A stretch of 41,970 nucleotides of DNA from an uncultured Lachnospiraceae bacterium (GTDB lineage Bacteria; Bacillota; Clostridia; Lachnospirales; Lachnospiraceae), in the NCBI GenBank assembly GCA_947625775.1, contig CANQPM010000026.1, forward strand, positions 1 to 41,970, in the 5' to 3' direction. The notes under the pieces were generated by a model that was not told where the DNA came from, did not search any database, and saw only the letters and a program-made list of their open reading frames with translations. Of this stretch, positions 26,465 to 34,855 are shown one piece after another (position 1 is the first letter of the stretch; the number at the start of each line of letters is the position of its first letter). The position numbers were made by a program, and so were the translations under genes.

Positions 26465-28324
26465 ATGCACGCACAACATTCCAAAAAAGCTTCCTATAAG
26501 CTGCAGCAGTATATCATATCGCTTACGCTGGCTACCACACTGGGCGTAGGAATCCTGTTCAGCATAGTATTTACGAGCCTGTACCGCAATTACCTGTCAG
26601 AATCCCTTGCGGCGTCAACAGCCGTAAACATGAAATTCCTTACTGATTCAATTGACAATAACCTCGGCTCTGTCCTTCGCCTGATTCACTGGGCGCAGAG
26701 CAATACGGCAGTCAGCAGATATATTGAAGCGCCAGACGATTCAAATTATGGCATAATAGCAGTACAGGCGCACACGCGGCTCACGGAGGAATACCAGAAT
26801 AACCCTGTCAGCTCAATGCTGCACAGAATTGTCATCGGCGGCAAAAGCCAGCGCTTTATCCAGATTGTCGCTGCGCAGTATTCCTCCACGCATAATCTCG
26901 GCGCAGAGATTCCGCAGCTGCCATACTTTGATGATTTATATAATGGCTCCGCAGGCAGGCTGTCCACGGGATTAATAAACGATCCTTTTTATCCGTATAT
27001 GGGCAAAAAGATAATACCCATCATCAGCCCCATTTACTCACAATACCATTCAGACAAGGCAGGCTGGATTTTTTTGGAGGTTACGGAGGACTTGTTTACA
27101 GCCCCGCTCGAGTATTACAGCTATGCGCCAGACTCGCGCCTGTATCTGGTTTTGGGCGAGCACACCTATGAGCTGTCAAAAAACTCCGCGCTCCCTTCCG
27201 ACTTCACATATGATATTGAAAGCGAAATTATTAACTCCGCGTCAGAAACCAGCGCTGCCCAAAGAGGCTGCCACACATATAAAGTACATGAATATCCCGC
27301 GGACAAAAAATCAGTAATTGTCATACGCCCGCTGTCGCAGGAAAACTGTTATATCATACAGACAATTTCCGATCAGGAAATCAAAAAGCAGAATCAGATG
27401 CTTGCATTAATATGGGCTGTAATTCTGGTTTTAATGTTAATTGCAGCGCTTTTGCTGACCTTCTTTCTCCACAGGTTTATCGCTGTGCCTGTGCAGAAAA
27501 TCCAAAAGCAAATAACCTCAATAGCAGGCGGAAATTTTACGCCCGCCCACTCTATCGAGTGGAAGCATGAGCTTGGCGACATTGGCAGGGGAATAAATAA
27601 ACTAGCGGGCGATATGGAACAGCTGATAGAAAAACGCATCACCGACGAAAAAGAGAAAAAGGATTTGGAATACAAGATGCTGCAGAGCCAGATCAATCCA
27701 CACTTTTTATACAATACGCTTAATTCAATTAAATGGATGGCATCAGCCCAGGGAGCCGACGGCATTGCGGACATGACGACATCGCTCTCAAGGCTTCTGC
27801 GAAGCATTTCAAAAGGAACACGGCATTTGATTCCATTGTCAGAAGAGCTGGATCTTGTAAAAGACTACTTTAATATCCAGAACTACCGCTACGGCGGCGC
27901 TATTGAATTTACCGTAATATGTGACGACAGGCAGCTGCTGAATGCCCCTATTATTAAGTTCACGCTGCAGCCACTTGTGGAAAATGCCATTTTTCATGGC
28001 TTAGAACCGCGTGGAAATACTGGGGCTATTTGCATTACCGTGCAGGAAGAGCCTCAGTCGAACGGGCAAAATGTGGAGATTATTGTTTATGATAACGGAG
28101 TGGGCATCTCACCCGAAAAAATAAAAGAGCTTTTGACGGACAACAGCGCCGCTCCGTCGGAATTTTTCAAGGAAATCGGCATTGCCAATGTCCATAAGCG
28201 GCTGCAGTATGAATTTGGCTCGCAATACGGCATAAGTATTGAAAGCATTCCAAACCAATATACTAAAATGCACCTCATAATCCCCAAAAACCTTTCACCA
28301 GATAATCTCAACGGAGGTATGTAA
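26465..28324 (+). CDS. yesM: YesM-type sensor histidine kinase
   Basis: This is a membrane sensor kinase of the YesM class, 619 residues. A short cytoplasmic start is followed by TM1 (about 18-40), a ~270-residue extracellular sensor region, TM2 (about 312-335), a HAMP linker (VPVQKIQKQITSIAGGNFTP), and the His-kinase core with the phospho-acceptor H413 in SQINPHFLYNTLNSIKWM. The ATPase part shows LQPLVENAIFHGL and YDNGVGISPEKI. The start 26465 has GGAGG 6 nt upstream; longer in-frame starts at 26336 and 26396 lie at or before the promoter-like TATAAT or lack a ribosome site. The stop overlaps the regulator start by one base. It presumably senses a sugar or the loaded binding protein and controls the divergent operon. 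Confidence 0.93.
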   Translation: MHAQHSKKASYKLQQYIISLTLATTLGVGILFSIVFTSLYRNYLSESLAASTAVNMKFLTDSIDNNLGSVLRLIHWAQSNTAVSRYIEAPDDSNYGIIAVQAHTRLTEEYQNNPVSSMLHRIVIGGKSQRFIQIVAAQYSSTHNLGAEIPQLPYFDDLYNGSAGRLSTGLINDPFYPYMGKKIIPIISPIYSQYHSDKAGWIFLEVTEDLFTAPLEYYSYAPDSRLYLVLGEHTYELSKNSALPSDFTYDIESEIINSASETSAAQRGCHTYKVHEYPADKKSVIVIRPLSQENCYIIQTISDQEIKKQNQMLALIWAVILVLMLIAALLLTFFLHRFIAVPVQKIQKQITSIAGGNFTPAHSIEWKHELGDIGRGINKLAGDMEQLIEKRITDEKEKKDLEYKMLQSQINPHFLYNTLNSIKWMASAQGADGIADMTTSLSRLLRSISKGTRHLIPLSEELDLVKDYFNIQNYRYGGAIEFTVICDDRQLLNAPIIKFTLQPLVENAIFHGLEPRGNTGAICITVQEEPQSNGQNVEIIVYDNGVGISPEKIKELLTDNSAAPSEFFKEIGIANVHKRLQYEFGSQYGISIESIPNQYTKMHLIIPKNLSPDNLNGGM

Positions 28325-29943
28325 TGTACAAATTGTTAATCATTGATGATGAACCTTTAGTTCAGGCAGGAATCCGCTCGATGCTTCCATGGGAGGAGCT
28401 TCAGATAAGCGTCTGCGGCATTGCCTCAAACGGACAGCTTGGATGGGAAATCATGGAGCGCGAACATCCTGACATTGTTATCACAGACGTAAAGATGCCT
28501 GTGATGTCTGGACTTGAGCTTTTGAAGAAAACCCGCGACGCATACCCGCACAATGATTATCCCGCCTTTATCATTTTGACAAGCTATGAGGAATTTCAAA
28601 TGGCAAAGGAAGCGCTTACCTACCATGCCGCCGACTATCTGGTTAAAATCGAATTGACGCCCGAAACGCTCAAAGAGTCCGTTATGCGCGCCATAGAGAT
28701 TATCGCCAAGTCGCCCGCTTTGTCAAATTCGGAAAAAAAGTCGCCCTCGACAGATTTCCAAATGCTGCAGGAAAAGTTTTTTATCCGTCTGCTGCACAAT
28801 CTCTACGACTCACCGCAGCAGTTTGAAATGCTGATGCACGACCTGAATATCCCTTTATCCTATGCGGCTTACCAGTGCTGCTATTTTGAGATGCGCAACG
28901 ACTCTATCGACAAAATGGATATCCAAAAGCAGATTGTACTGTATGCTAACTCATATCAGATGCTTCAGAAAATTATGGACAAGTATATTGCAGGACAGCA
29001 GATTCATGCATGCTTTGTAACTCTTGACAGAAAGCACGGAGCAGTCATTTTATTGTATGATACAGTTTCAGATATAGGCAGCGACACTCGGATAGACTCT
29101 TACCTGCAGCAGATTTGCGCTTCTTTAATCAGCTACTACAAAACCACCCTGAAAATCGGGATTGGAACGATTGTTTCCGAACCCCTTGCAATCGCTGATT
29201 CCTATCAGTCCGCAAGAGCCGCCTTTGCAAGCATCACGGCGCCAAGCGGTATTGCAAACATATCTAATGTGAAATCTGACAGCTGCATGGTTTTTAATCT
29301 TTCTATCGTAAAAGACGACCTCAGCCGCGCCTTTTCAGAATATGATGAAACGCTGCTGGGCGCTGTGTTAGACCAGGTAATTGCATTGTTTGAAGAACAT
29401 CCGTCGCATTACGTACAGGCGCTTGATGCCGCCTGCAACCTGCTTTTCCTGTCAATTTCGCTGATGCCGAACGGAGAAGCCCTGCTTTCATCGCTTTTTG
29501 AGGATTACTACGACGGATACCGCTCTATTTACCGCCAAAGCACGACTGAACAGGTCATCATATGGCTCCACCAGTTCCGCGACCGTCTCTGTGAAAGCTT
29601 TATTGAGCATAAAAAAGAACACAGGCATCATATTGTTGACAATGTAAAAAAATATATAGAAACGCATATATCGCAGAGGCTGAATCTGAACGATGTCGCC
29701 GCGATTTATGGCATTTCCCCGAATTATCTAAGCTCACTTTTCAAAAAATACAACTACTGCGGATATTCCGAGTACATTACGGAACGCAAGATTGCAGAAG
29801 CCAAGCGCATGATGCAGAATGGCAATGTGAAGGTTTATGAGGTGGCTGACGCGCTGGGGTTTGAAAATGCCTTTTATTTCAGCAAAGTTTTTAAAAAGGT
29901 AGAGGGCGTATCACCCACTGAATATCTGAATAGGCTGAAATAA
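28324..29943 (+). CDS. yesN: YesN-type response regulator, AraC family
   Basis: This response regulator has 539 residues. The N-terminal receiver holds the acidic pocket (LLIIDDEPLVQAG) and phosphorylation site D55 in IVITDVKMPVMSGLE, with K in DYLVKIE. A long middle region of ~300 residues without a clear name is typical of YesN proteins. The last ~100 residues form an AraC-type double helix-turn-helix (LNLNDVAAIYGISPNYLSSL and VADALGFENAFYFSKVFKK). It is translationally coupled to the kinase by a one-base overlap. The likely target is the divergent operon starting at 26172, through the 13-bp direct repeats. Confidence 0.94.
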   Translation: MYKLLIIDDEPLVQAGIRSMLPWEELQISVCGIASNGQLGWEIMEREHPDIVITDVKMPVMSGLELLKKTRDAYPHNDYPAFIILTSYEEFQMAKEALTYHAADYLVKIELTPETLKESVMRAIEIIAKSPALSNSEKKSPSTDFQMLQEKFFIRLLHNLYDSPQQFEMLMHDLNIPLSYAAYQCCYFEMRNDSIDKMDIQKQIVLYANSYQMLQKIMDKYIAGQQIHACFVTLDRKHGAVILLYDTVSDIGSDTRIDSYLQQICASLISYYKTTLKIGIGTIVSEPLAIADSYQSARAAFASITAPSGIANISNVKSDSCMVFNLSIVKDDLSRAFSEYDETLLGAVLDQVIALFEEHPSHYVQALDAACNLLFLSISLMPNGEALLSSLFEDYYDGYRSIYRQSTTEQVIIWLHQFRDRLCESFIEHKKEHRHHIVDNVKKYIETHISQRLNLNDVAAIYGISPNYLSSLFKKYNYCGYSEYITERKIAEAKRMMQNGNVKVYEVADALGFENAFYFSKVFKKVEGVSPTEYLNRLK

Positions 29944-29977
29944 TCAGTGCGGCAGGGAAAGCTTTGCCTTGTGCGGT

Positions 29978-32191
29978 TTAGATTTCAAGCTTAAATCTGC
30001 CGTCTGAAACCGTAAGGGCGCAATTCCCACCGTTCTTCAAAGCGCCGAACAGAATCTCGTCAACCAGCAGCGGCTTGACCTCTGACTGTATCACGCGCTC
30101 TATTTCCCTTGCGCCAAATTCCGCGCTTATGCCTTTTTCCTTAATCAGCCGCTTTGCCGCGCCATCTGCCGCAAGCTCTACATTCCTGCGCGCAAGCAGC
30201 TTTTTTAGCTCGCCAAGCTTTTTATCCACAATCTGTTCTGCCATATGTTCATCAATGCCGTTAAATACTACTATTCGGCTGAGTCGGTTGCGAAACTCTG
30301 GCCGGAAAATGCGCTTTACCTCCTCCATTATCACGCCCACGCTCACGTCCTGCGCCTGAAAGCCTATTCCGTGCTTGCCGATACGGCTTGCGCCTGCGTT
30401 TGACGTCATAATGATGATTATGTTTCTGAAATCAGCTTTCCTGCCCTGATTGTCCGTCAGTGTCGCGTAGTCCATCGCCTGAAGAAGTATGTTGTAAATA
30501 TCGGGATGCGCCTTTTCAATCTCGTCAAGCAGAAGGACTGCATGCGGATTTTTGCGCACTTCCTCCGTGAGAAGTCCACCCTCCTCGTAGCCCACATATC
30601 CCGCAGGCGCGCCAATCAGCTTTGCTACAGCGTGCTTTTCCTCATACTCGCTCATATCAAAACGTATCAGCTTTATGCCAAGCTCGCTTGCAAGGCAGCG
30701 CGCAATCTCGGTCTTTCCTACGCCTGTCGGTCCTACAAACAATAGGCTTGCCAACGGCTTTCCTTCCTCCAGAAGTCCCGCCCTTGAAAATTTAACTGCG
30801 TTCACAACCTGCGCTATCGCCTCATTCTGACCAAATACCAGACCTTTAAGGCGTTCCTCCAGCGTGGCAAGCGCCGCGGTTTCGTCGTTTTCCACTATCT
30901 GCTTTGGAATATTGCATGTCTTTGACAAAAGCTCGTCGATAAGCTCCTTGTCTATCGTCTGAATACCGCCGTCAAGCGGGTGCATGCGCCTGTATGCGCC
31001 CGCCTCGTCTATAAGGTCGATTGCCTTGTCGGGCAGGTAACGCTCATTTATGTATTTCGCGCTCATCTCCACGGCGTATTCAATCACGCCGTCATTATAT
31101 ACAACTCCATGAAACTCCTCGTAACTGCCTTTTATACCAGCCAGAATTTTGACGCACTCCTCAAGGCTTGGCTCTTTTATGTCGATATTCTGAAAGCGGC
31201 GCACCATGCTCTTGCTCTTTTCAAAATGCTTTTTGTACTCGTCATATGTTGTCGCGCCGATGAAACGCACTGCGCCTGACGCAAGGTAGGGCTTTAGCAT
31301 ATTTGAAACGTCAAATGTTCCCCCATTTACCGCGCCTGCGCCGATTATATTATGTATCTCGTCTATGTAAACAATCGGCTTTTCCTCACGGCTTATGCTG
31401 TCCATTACCTTTTTGAAACGCTTTTCAAAATCGCCACGGTACTGTGTGCCCGCAAGGAGGCTTCCTAAATCAAGCGAATAAATTTTTGCGCCAGTCAGCG
31501 GCTCGGGGACTTTATTTTCATTCAAAAGCCTCGCAAGTCCATATACTATAGCCGTCTTGCCTACGCCCGCCTCGCCTATGTGCAGCGGATTATTTTTTGA
31601 TTTGCGGCAGAGTATCTGCATAGTCCTTTCAAGCTCCGCCTCTCTGCCAATCAGCGGATTCACGCCGTCCAGGTCCTCGTTTAAGCAGACGGCATACTGA
31701 CGCCATAAAGCGCCTTTTTCATGGCTGCTGTTTCTGCCCTCCGCGTCATCGTCGTCTGCCTCCTCGTATGCTATCGCCAGCTCCTGCAAAAGTTCTGACT
31801 GCTCCACACCCTGTGCGCGCATATAGTAGACGGCATAACTCTCCTCAAGGCTGTATATCGCATTTATCAGATGGGCAAGCTCCACCTTATCCTTGCCGCT
31901 GTTTTGCGCGGAGCTTGACGCATATGCAAGCGCGATTCCCATTCCCTGTGAAAATTCAGGCGTATCGCCGTTGTCTTCCCCGAGCGGTTCCATATATTCA
32001 TCAATATATGTCCTTAGGTTGCGGTCAAGCTCCTTGATACTGCCGCCGCAGCTTTCAAATGCGTTGGAAAATATTTTATTCTGACATGCAACATATAATA
32101 CCAGTTCTGGCGTTACATATTCAAAATGCGCGCTTTGGGCGAAGGAAAATGCTATATTGATTATTTCTGATACTTCGGCTGATATTCGCAT
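29978..32191 (-). CDS. clpA: ATP-dependent Clp protease ATPase subunit ClpA
   Basis: This AAA+ unfoldase has 737 residues and two ATPase modules and feeds substrates to ClpP. The N-terminal Clp_N repeat region (SFAQSAHFEYVTPELVLYVA) binds the adaptor ClpS. D1 has Walker A GEAGVGKT (206-213) and Walker B IVYIDEIHN; D2 has Walker A GPTGVGKT (487-494) and LLLDEIEKAHP. An IGF tripeptide in GIGFQAQ, in the loop that docks on ClpP in ClpA/ClpX proteins, supports a true protease partner rather than a disaggregase. There is no ClpB/ClpC-like long middle domain. It lies 69 bp downstream of clpS on the same strand. clpP is not in the window. Confidence 0.95.
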   Translation of the reverse strand: MRISAEVSEIINIAFSFAQSAHFEYVTPELVLYVACQNKIFSNAFESCGGSIKELDRNLRTYIDEYMEPLGEDNGDTPEFSQGMGIALAYASSSAQNSGKDKVELAHLINAIYSLEESYAVYYMRAQGVEQSELLQELAIAYEEADDDDAEGRNSSHEKGALWRQYAVCLNEDLDGVNPLIGREAELERTMQILCRKSKNNPLHIGEAGVGKTAIVYGLARLLNENKVPEPLTGAKIYSLDLGSLLAGTQYRGDFEKRFKKVMDSISREEKPIVYIDEIHNIIGAGAVNGGTFDVSNMLKPYLASGAVRFIGATTYDEYKKHFEKSKSMVRRFQNIDIKEPSLEECVKILAGIKGSYEEFHGVVYNDGVIEYAVEMSAKYINERYLPDKAIDLIDEAGAYRRMHPLDGGIQTIDKELIDELLSKTCNIPKQIVENDETAALATLEERLKGLVFGQNEAIAQVVNAVKFSRAGLLEEGKPLASLLFVGPTGVGKTEIARCLASELGIKLIRFDMSEYEEKHAVAKLIGAPAGYVGYEEGGLLTEEVRKNPHAVLLLDEIEKAHPDIYNILLQAMDYATLTDNQGRKADFRNIIIIMTSNAGASRIGKHGIGFQAQDVSVGVIMEEVKRIFRPEFRNRLSRIVVFNGIDEHMAEQIVDKKLGELKKLLARRNVELAADGAAKRLIKEKGISAEFGAREIERVIQSEVKPLLVDEILFGALKNGGNCALTVSDGRFKLEI

Positions 32192-32260
32192 AGTTTATTT
32201 TTACCTCATTTTATATCATCTGCAGACAGATTGTACGCCTTTATATATTTCCGCCGTGTC

Positions 32261-32560
32261 CTATACTTCCTCTATCGTCAGACGGAATGGAAAGCCCTCC
32301 TGCTTTGCCCGCGCCGCAGCTGCCTGCACTTTTGTGACGGCTATGTCATATGGATATGTGCCCACGGCTGCTTTTCCCTTCTCATGCACCATAAGCATAA
32401 GGCGCTGCGCCTCAATTTCGTTTTTATGGAAGATGTCTATCAGTATTTCCACGACAAAATCCATTGACGTGAAGTCGTCGTTGTGCATAATCACATTGTA
32501 GTGATGCGGCTCGCGAAGGTCTGTTCTTGTTTTTTCTCTTGTGGCTCCTTGGGTTGGCAT
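32261..32560 (-). CDS. clpS: ClpS adaptor protein
   Basis: ClpS is the N-end-rule adaptor that brings substrates with bulky hydrophobic first residues to ClpA. At 99 residues the protein has the family length. The diagnostic stretch is HHYNVIMHNDDFTSMDFVV, with the Asn-Asp-Asp of the substrate pocket, followed by MLMVHEKGKAAVGTYPYDIA. A flexible N-terminal tail of ~20 residues precedes the fold, as expected for the segment that enters ClpA. GAGGTAAAGAACA precedes the start. The order clpS-clpA on one strand matches other bacteria. Confidence 0.96.
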   Translation of the reverse strand: MPTQGATREKTRTDLREPHHYNVIMHNDDFTSMDFVVEILIDIFHKNEIEAQRLMLMVHEKGKAAVGTYPYDIAVTKVQAAAARAKQEGFPFRLTIEEV

Positions 32561-32594
32561 TGTTCTTTACCTCTTTACATAATATTGGTTCCAT

Positions 32595-32660
32595 TTATCT
32601 CTGACGGCTTCGCATATGCTCCAAAATGTGCTTGAGGATATTATTGTCCCTGTCGTTCAT
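32595..32660 (-). pseudogene. Truncated HEPN (HepT-like) toxin start
   Basis: A 21-codon frame begins with ATG inside the 3' end of the MNT gene and reads MNDRDNNILKHILEHMRSRQR before a stop. MNDRD..IL..I.E is how HEPN/DUF86 partners of MNT proteins commonly start, and a start overlapping the mnt stop is the usual arrangement. The rest of the ~110-residue toxin is absent; clpS lies just downstream. It is probably the stub left after deletion of the toxin gene. Confidence 0.55.
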
Positions 32661-32949
32661 ATAGTAAAATCTCCTCCCCGCTGATAGACTTTAGAAAATC
32701 TTCATCCAAGCATTTTGTCGATAATAAATCTACCTTTTTGCCCAGCGCATCCTCTATATCCAATAAAAGCGCAGCCATCTGTAGCCCTCGGATATCTCCT
32801 CTGTCAATTCTCAAATCAATATCGCTGTTTTCATCAGCATTCCCTCTGGCATATGAGCCAAATAAAAAAATCCGTTCCGCACCGTACTGTTTTCCCAAGG
32901 AAATAACTATCCTTTTTATATCATTTATTTTTGGTATTGTATCTGCCAT
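32641..32949 (-). CDS. MNT-type nucleotidyltransferase (orphan antitoxin)
   Basis: This small nucleotidyltransferase of 102 residues has the minimal MNT fold. The signature GSYARG (31-36) and the SDIDL pair (D43, D45) make up the catalytic centre; the third Asp is probably in KKVDLL. In MntA-HepT modules such enzymes attach AMP to the HEPN RNase and neutralise it. Here only a 21-codon stub of the HEPN partner remains, so this looks like an orphan antitoxin. GGCAGG lies 9 nt before the start. Stand-alone MNT proteins exist, so another function cannot be excluded. Confidence 0.85.
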   Translation of the reverse strand: MADTIPKINDIKRIVISLGKQYGAERIFLFGSYARGNADENSDIDLRIDRGDIRGLQMAALLLDIEDALGKKVDLLSTKCLDEDFLKSISGEEILLYERQGQ

Positions 32950-33123
32950 TTCATACAGCCTGCCTTCCGTTGTTATATAACTTTCTTGTTTTTATTTTAC
33001 CAAACTGCCAAAATTTTTACTATATATTTTTTCTTGTTTTTTTCCTAATTGCGTGATATTCTATACCAAAAGATAAGACATAAACAGTGTTTCCAATGAA
33101 AAATTTTCCAAGAAACCAAATTC

Positions 33124-33175
33124 GCACATAGAATAATAATGTGAAACATATAAAAGCATCAGAAAACAGTATAAT
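33124..33175 (+). promoter_or_regulatory. Possible promoter/operator of the PIN toxin-antitoxin pair
   Basis: TATAAT at 33170-33175 lies 24 bp before the antitoxin start. Upstream, CACAT (33125-33129) and ATGTGAA (33139-33145) form a loose inverted repeat that could be an autoregulatory operator. The region is very A+T-rich and the -35 is unclear. Confidence 0.3.
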
Positions 33176-33198
33176 AAAATAAAAAAGGAGGAGTGGCA

Positions 33199-33453
33199 AT
33201 GTCAACTTTAGAAAAAACAATCGGATTATTAGAAAATATGTCAGATGATAAAATTGAAACAGTTTACGCGTTTGTGCGTTTTATTGATTCAGACACATAT
33301 AAGCCGCCTTCTGAACCTGCAACCGCAAAAGCAGGAAAAATACAGTCAATGCTCGGAATTGCTCATGAATATGCTAATCCAGCATTGATGGAACAAGAGG
33401 AAGGAGCTTTTGAACGTGCCATTGCAGAAAAATATACAGCTAATAGATACTAA
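33199..33453 (+). CDS. Probable antitoxin of a PIN toxin pair
   Basis: This protein of 84 residues opens STLEKTIGLLENMSDDKIET and continues VYAFVRFID, a pattern seen in short antitoxin-like proteins next to PIN toxins in Clostridia. The C-terminal half (GIAHEYANPALMEQEEGAFE) is the likely toxin-binding part. I take ATG 33199, with GGAGGAG 5 nt upstream; a GTG two codons earlier overlaps that site. Its end overlaps the start of the toxin gene, the usual translational coupling. The toxin is frameshifted, so the antitoxin may now be unpaired. The family assignment is from pattern and context. Confidence 0.7.
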   Translation: MSTLEKTIGLLENMSDDKIETVYAFVRFIDSDTYKPPSEPATAKAGKIQSMLGIAHEYANPALMEQEEGAFERAIAEKYTANRY

Positions 33454-33869
33454 TGTGATTTTAAGATTTATTTTGAATGATAACAGCGAAATGGCTCAAC
33501 GTGCGTCAGAGGTCATCGCCTCTGGCGCATATACAAAACCAGAAATCATTGCCGAGGTTGTTTATGTGCTGAAAAGCGTATATTCTATGCCAAAAGAAAA
33601 AATCAAATCTGTCATTCATGGATTATCAAAATCAGAGCAGGAGTTATTAGACACATACAAAAAAAGAAAAAATCAAATCTGTCATTCATGGATTATCAGA
33701 CATTATTCAGATTGAAAACTCTGACAGCGTCGTGTATGCTATTGACCTGTTCTCCCATACATCACTTGATTTCGTTGACTGCCTGCTGGCGGCTTACCAC
33801 TCATTAAATGGAGAAAAAGTGTTCACTTTTGACAAAAAACTGAACAAATATCTAAATACAGACACATAA
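33416..33869 (+). pseudogene. PIN-domain toxin, disrupted by a 70-bp insertion-duplication
   Basis: The reading frame starts LQKNIQLIDTNVILRFILND and continues PEIIAEVVYVLKSVYSMPKE, a clear PIN-domain RNase. After KEKIKSVIHGLS it runs into a duplicated segment and stops at 33715. The missing part is found in another frame from 33699: DIIQIENSDSVVYAIDLF, then DFVDCLLAAYHSLNGEKV and FTFDKKL. Removing 70 bp joins the two parts exactly. The joined protein of ~127 residues would have all four acidic PIN residues (in LIDTN, PEIIAE, DFVD, FDKK). As it stands, the product lacks the last two. GAAGGAG is upstream of GTG 33416; TTG 33410 is an alternative start. Confidence 0.85.
33592..33698 (+). repeat. 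37-bp direct repeat inside the PIN gene
   Basis: Bases 33592-33628 and 33662-33698 are identical over 37 bp, with 33 bp of other sequence between them. The offset of 70 bp is not a multiple of three and causes the frameshift. Deletion between the copies would restore the toxin. Confidence 0.9.
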
Positions 33870-33900
33870 AAACAAATTTCAAAAAATTCATCAAAACATT

Positions 33901-34805
33901 TTACTGCGGCAAAAAACTCCTAAAATACTCACACTCATCCCTATTGCACTCATACGCATCCTTCAGCCGCATATCACAGTGAAAGACATGATAAAGCGGA
34001 TTCTTAGCGCTGCCGTAAAAGCGGAACGCATGCGGCACATTACATTCAAGCAGCTTTTTTCCCAAAATCGGCGCCTGCTCCTTTAAAAAGTCATGCGAGC
34101 TTGTCATATAAAGCGTCGGTGGAAAATCCTCCGTAATGTGCTTCACTACGTCTATCATTTCAAGCTCTTTGGCGCTGCCTCCGTCTGGAAGGTACTCGCC
34201 CATCATCGGCACCATTTCCTTACGGAGTTCATCACTCATATTTGCAGCATCACCGCTGTAAAAGCCGCAGTTTAAGGCTACAGCTGTCGGCGCAAAGCCG
34301 CAAAGCCCTTGGGCGGCGCAAAATCAAACCTTTTTGCGTATTCAGGATTAGTGCAGATTACAGCGTAAAGCCCCAGCTGGTGCGCTCCTGCAGAATCCCC
34401 TACCGCAAAAATATGCTCCGTGTCAAAGCCGTACTTCTCGTTATTTTCAAGCACAAATTTAAACACGGCATTAATATCCTCAATCGCCGCGGGGAATTTG
34501 TGCTCTGGCGCAAGGCGGTATGTGAAGTTCACCACGGCAAAACCGTGCTGCACCAGGCTCATGCAGTAATACTGATACCTCTCCTTGTCGCCATACACCC
34601 AGCCGCCCCCATGCACGCTCACAATCACAGGCAGCCTTCCGTCAGCCCCCTTAGGGCGGTACACGTCAAGGCTCTGAGATGCGGCGTCTTCTCCATACAC
34701 AATATCATCATACCGCTCAACATTCGCAGGCGTAGTAAGCCCCGCATCACGCCTGTCGTCGCTTTCCTTAAATGATTTCCTGATATTATCGCTTGTCACT
34801 GACAT
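33901..34805 (-). pseudogene. Alpha/beta hydrolase (esterase), frameshifted by 8-bp duplication
   Basis: This is an esterase/lipase of the hormone-sensitive-lipase type in two frames. The first part (34278-34805) holds the oxyanion-hole motif HGGGW (65-69) and the nucleophile S138 in VGDSAGAH. It stops soon after PPKGFA. The second part (33901-34239 and the bases just before it) holds the other triad members, an Asp in TSSHDFLKEQA and a His near YHVFHCDM. The break is caused by a tandem duplication of CGCAAAGC at 34291-34306; removing one copy gives a continuous protein reading GFAPTAVALNCGFYSGDAAN. The full length would be about 299 residues. GAGGAAAAAA precedes the start. A sequencing or assembly error is possible. 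Confidence 0.85.
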
Positions 34806-34855
34806 ATTTTTTTCCTCCTCAAAATCATCACTCTGCCTGCATCAACCGCGCCCAG

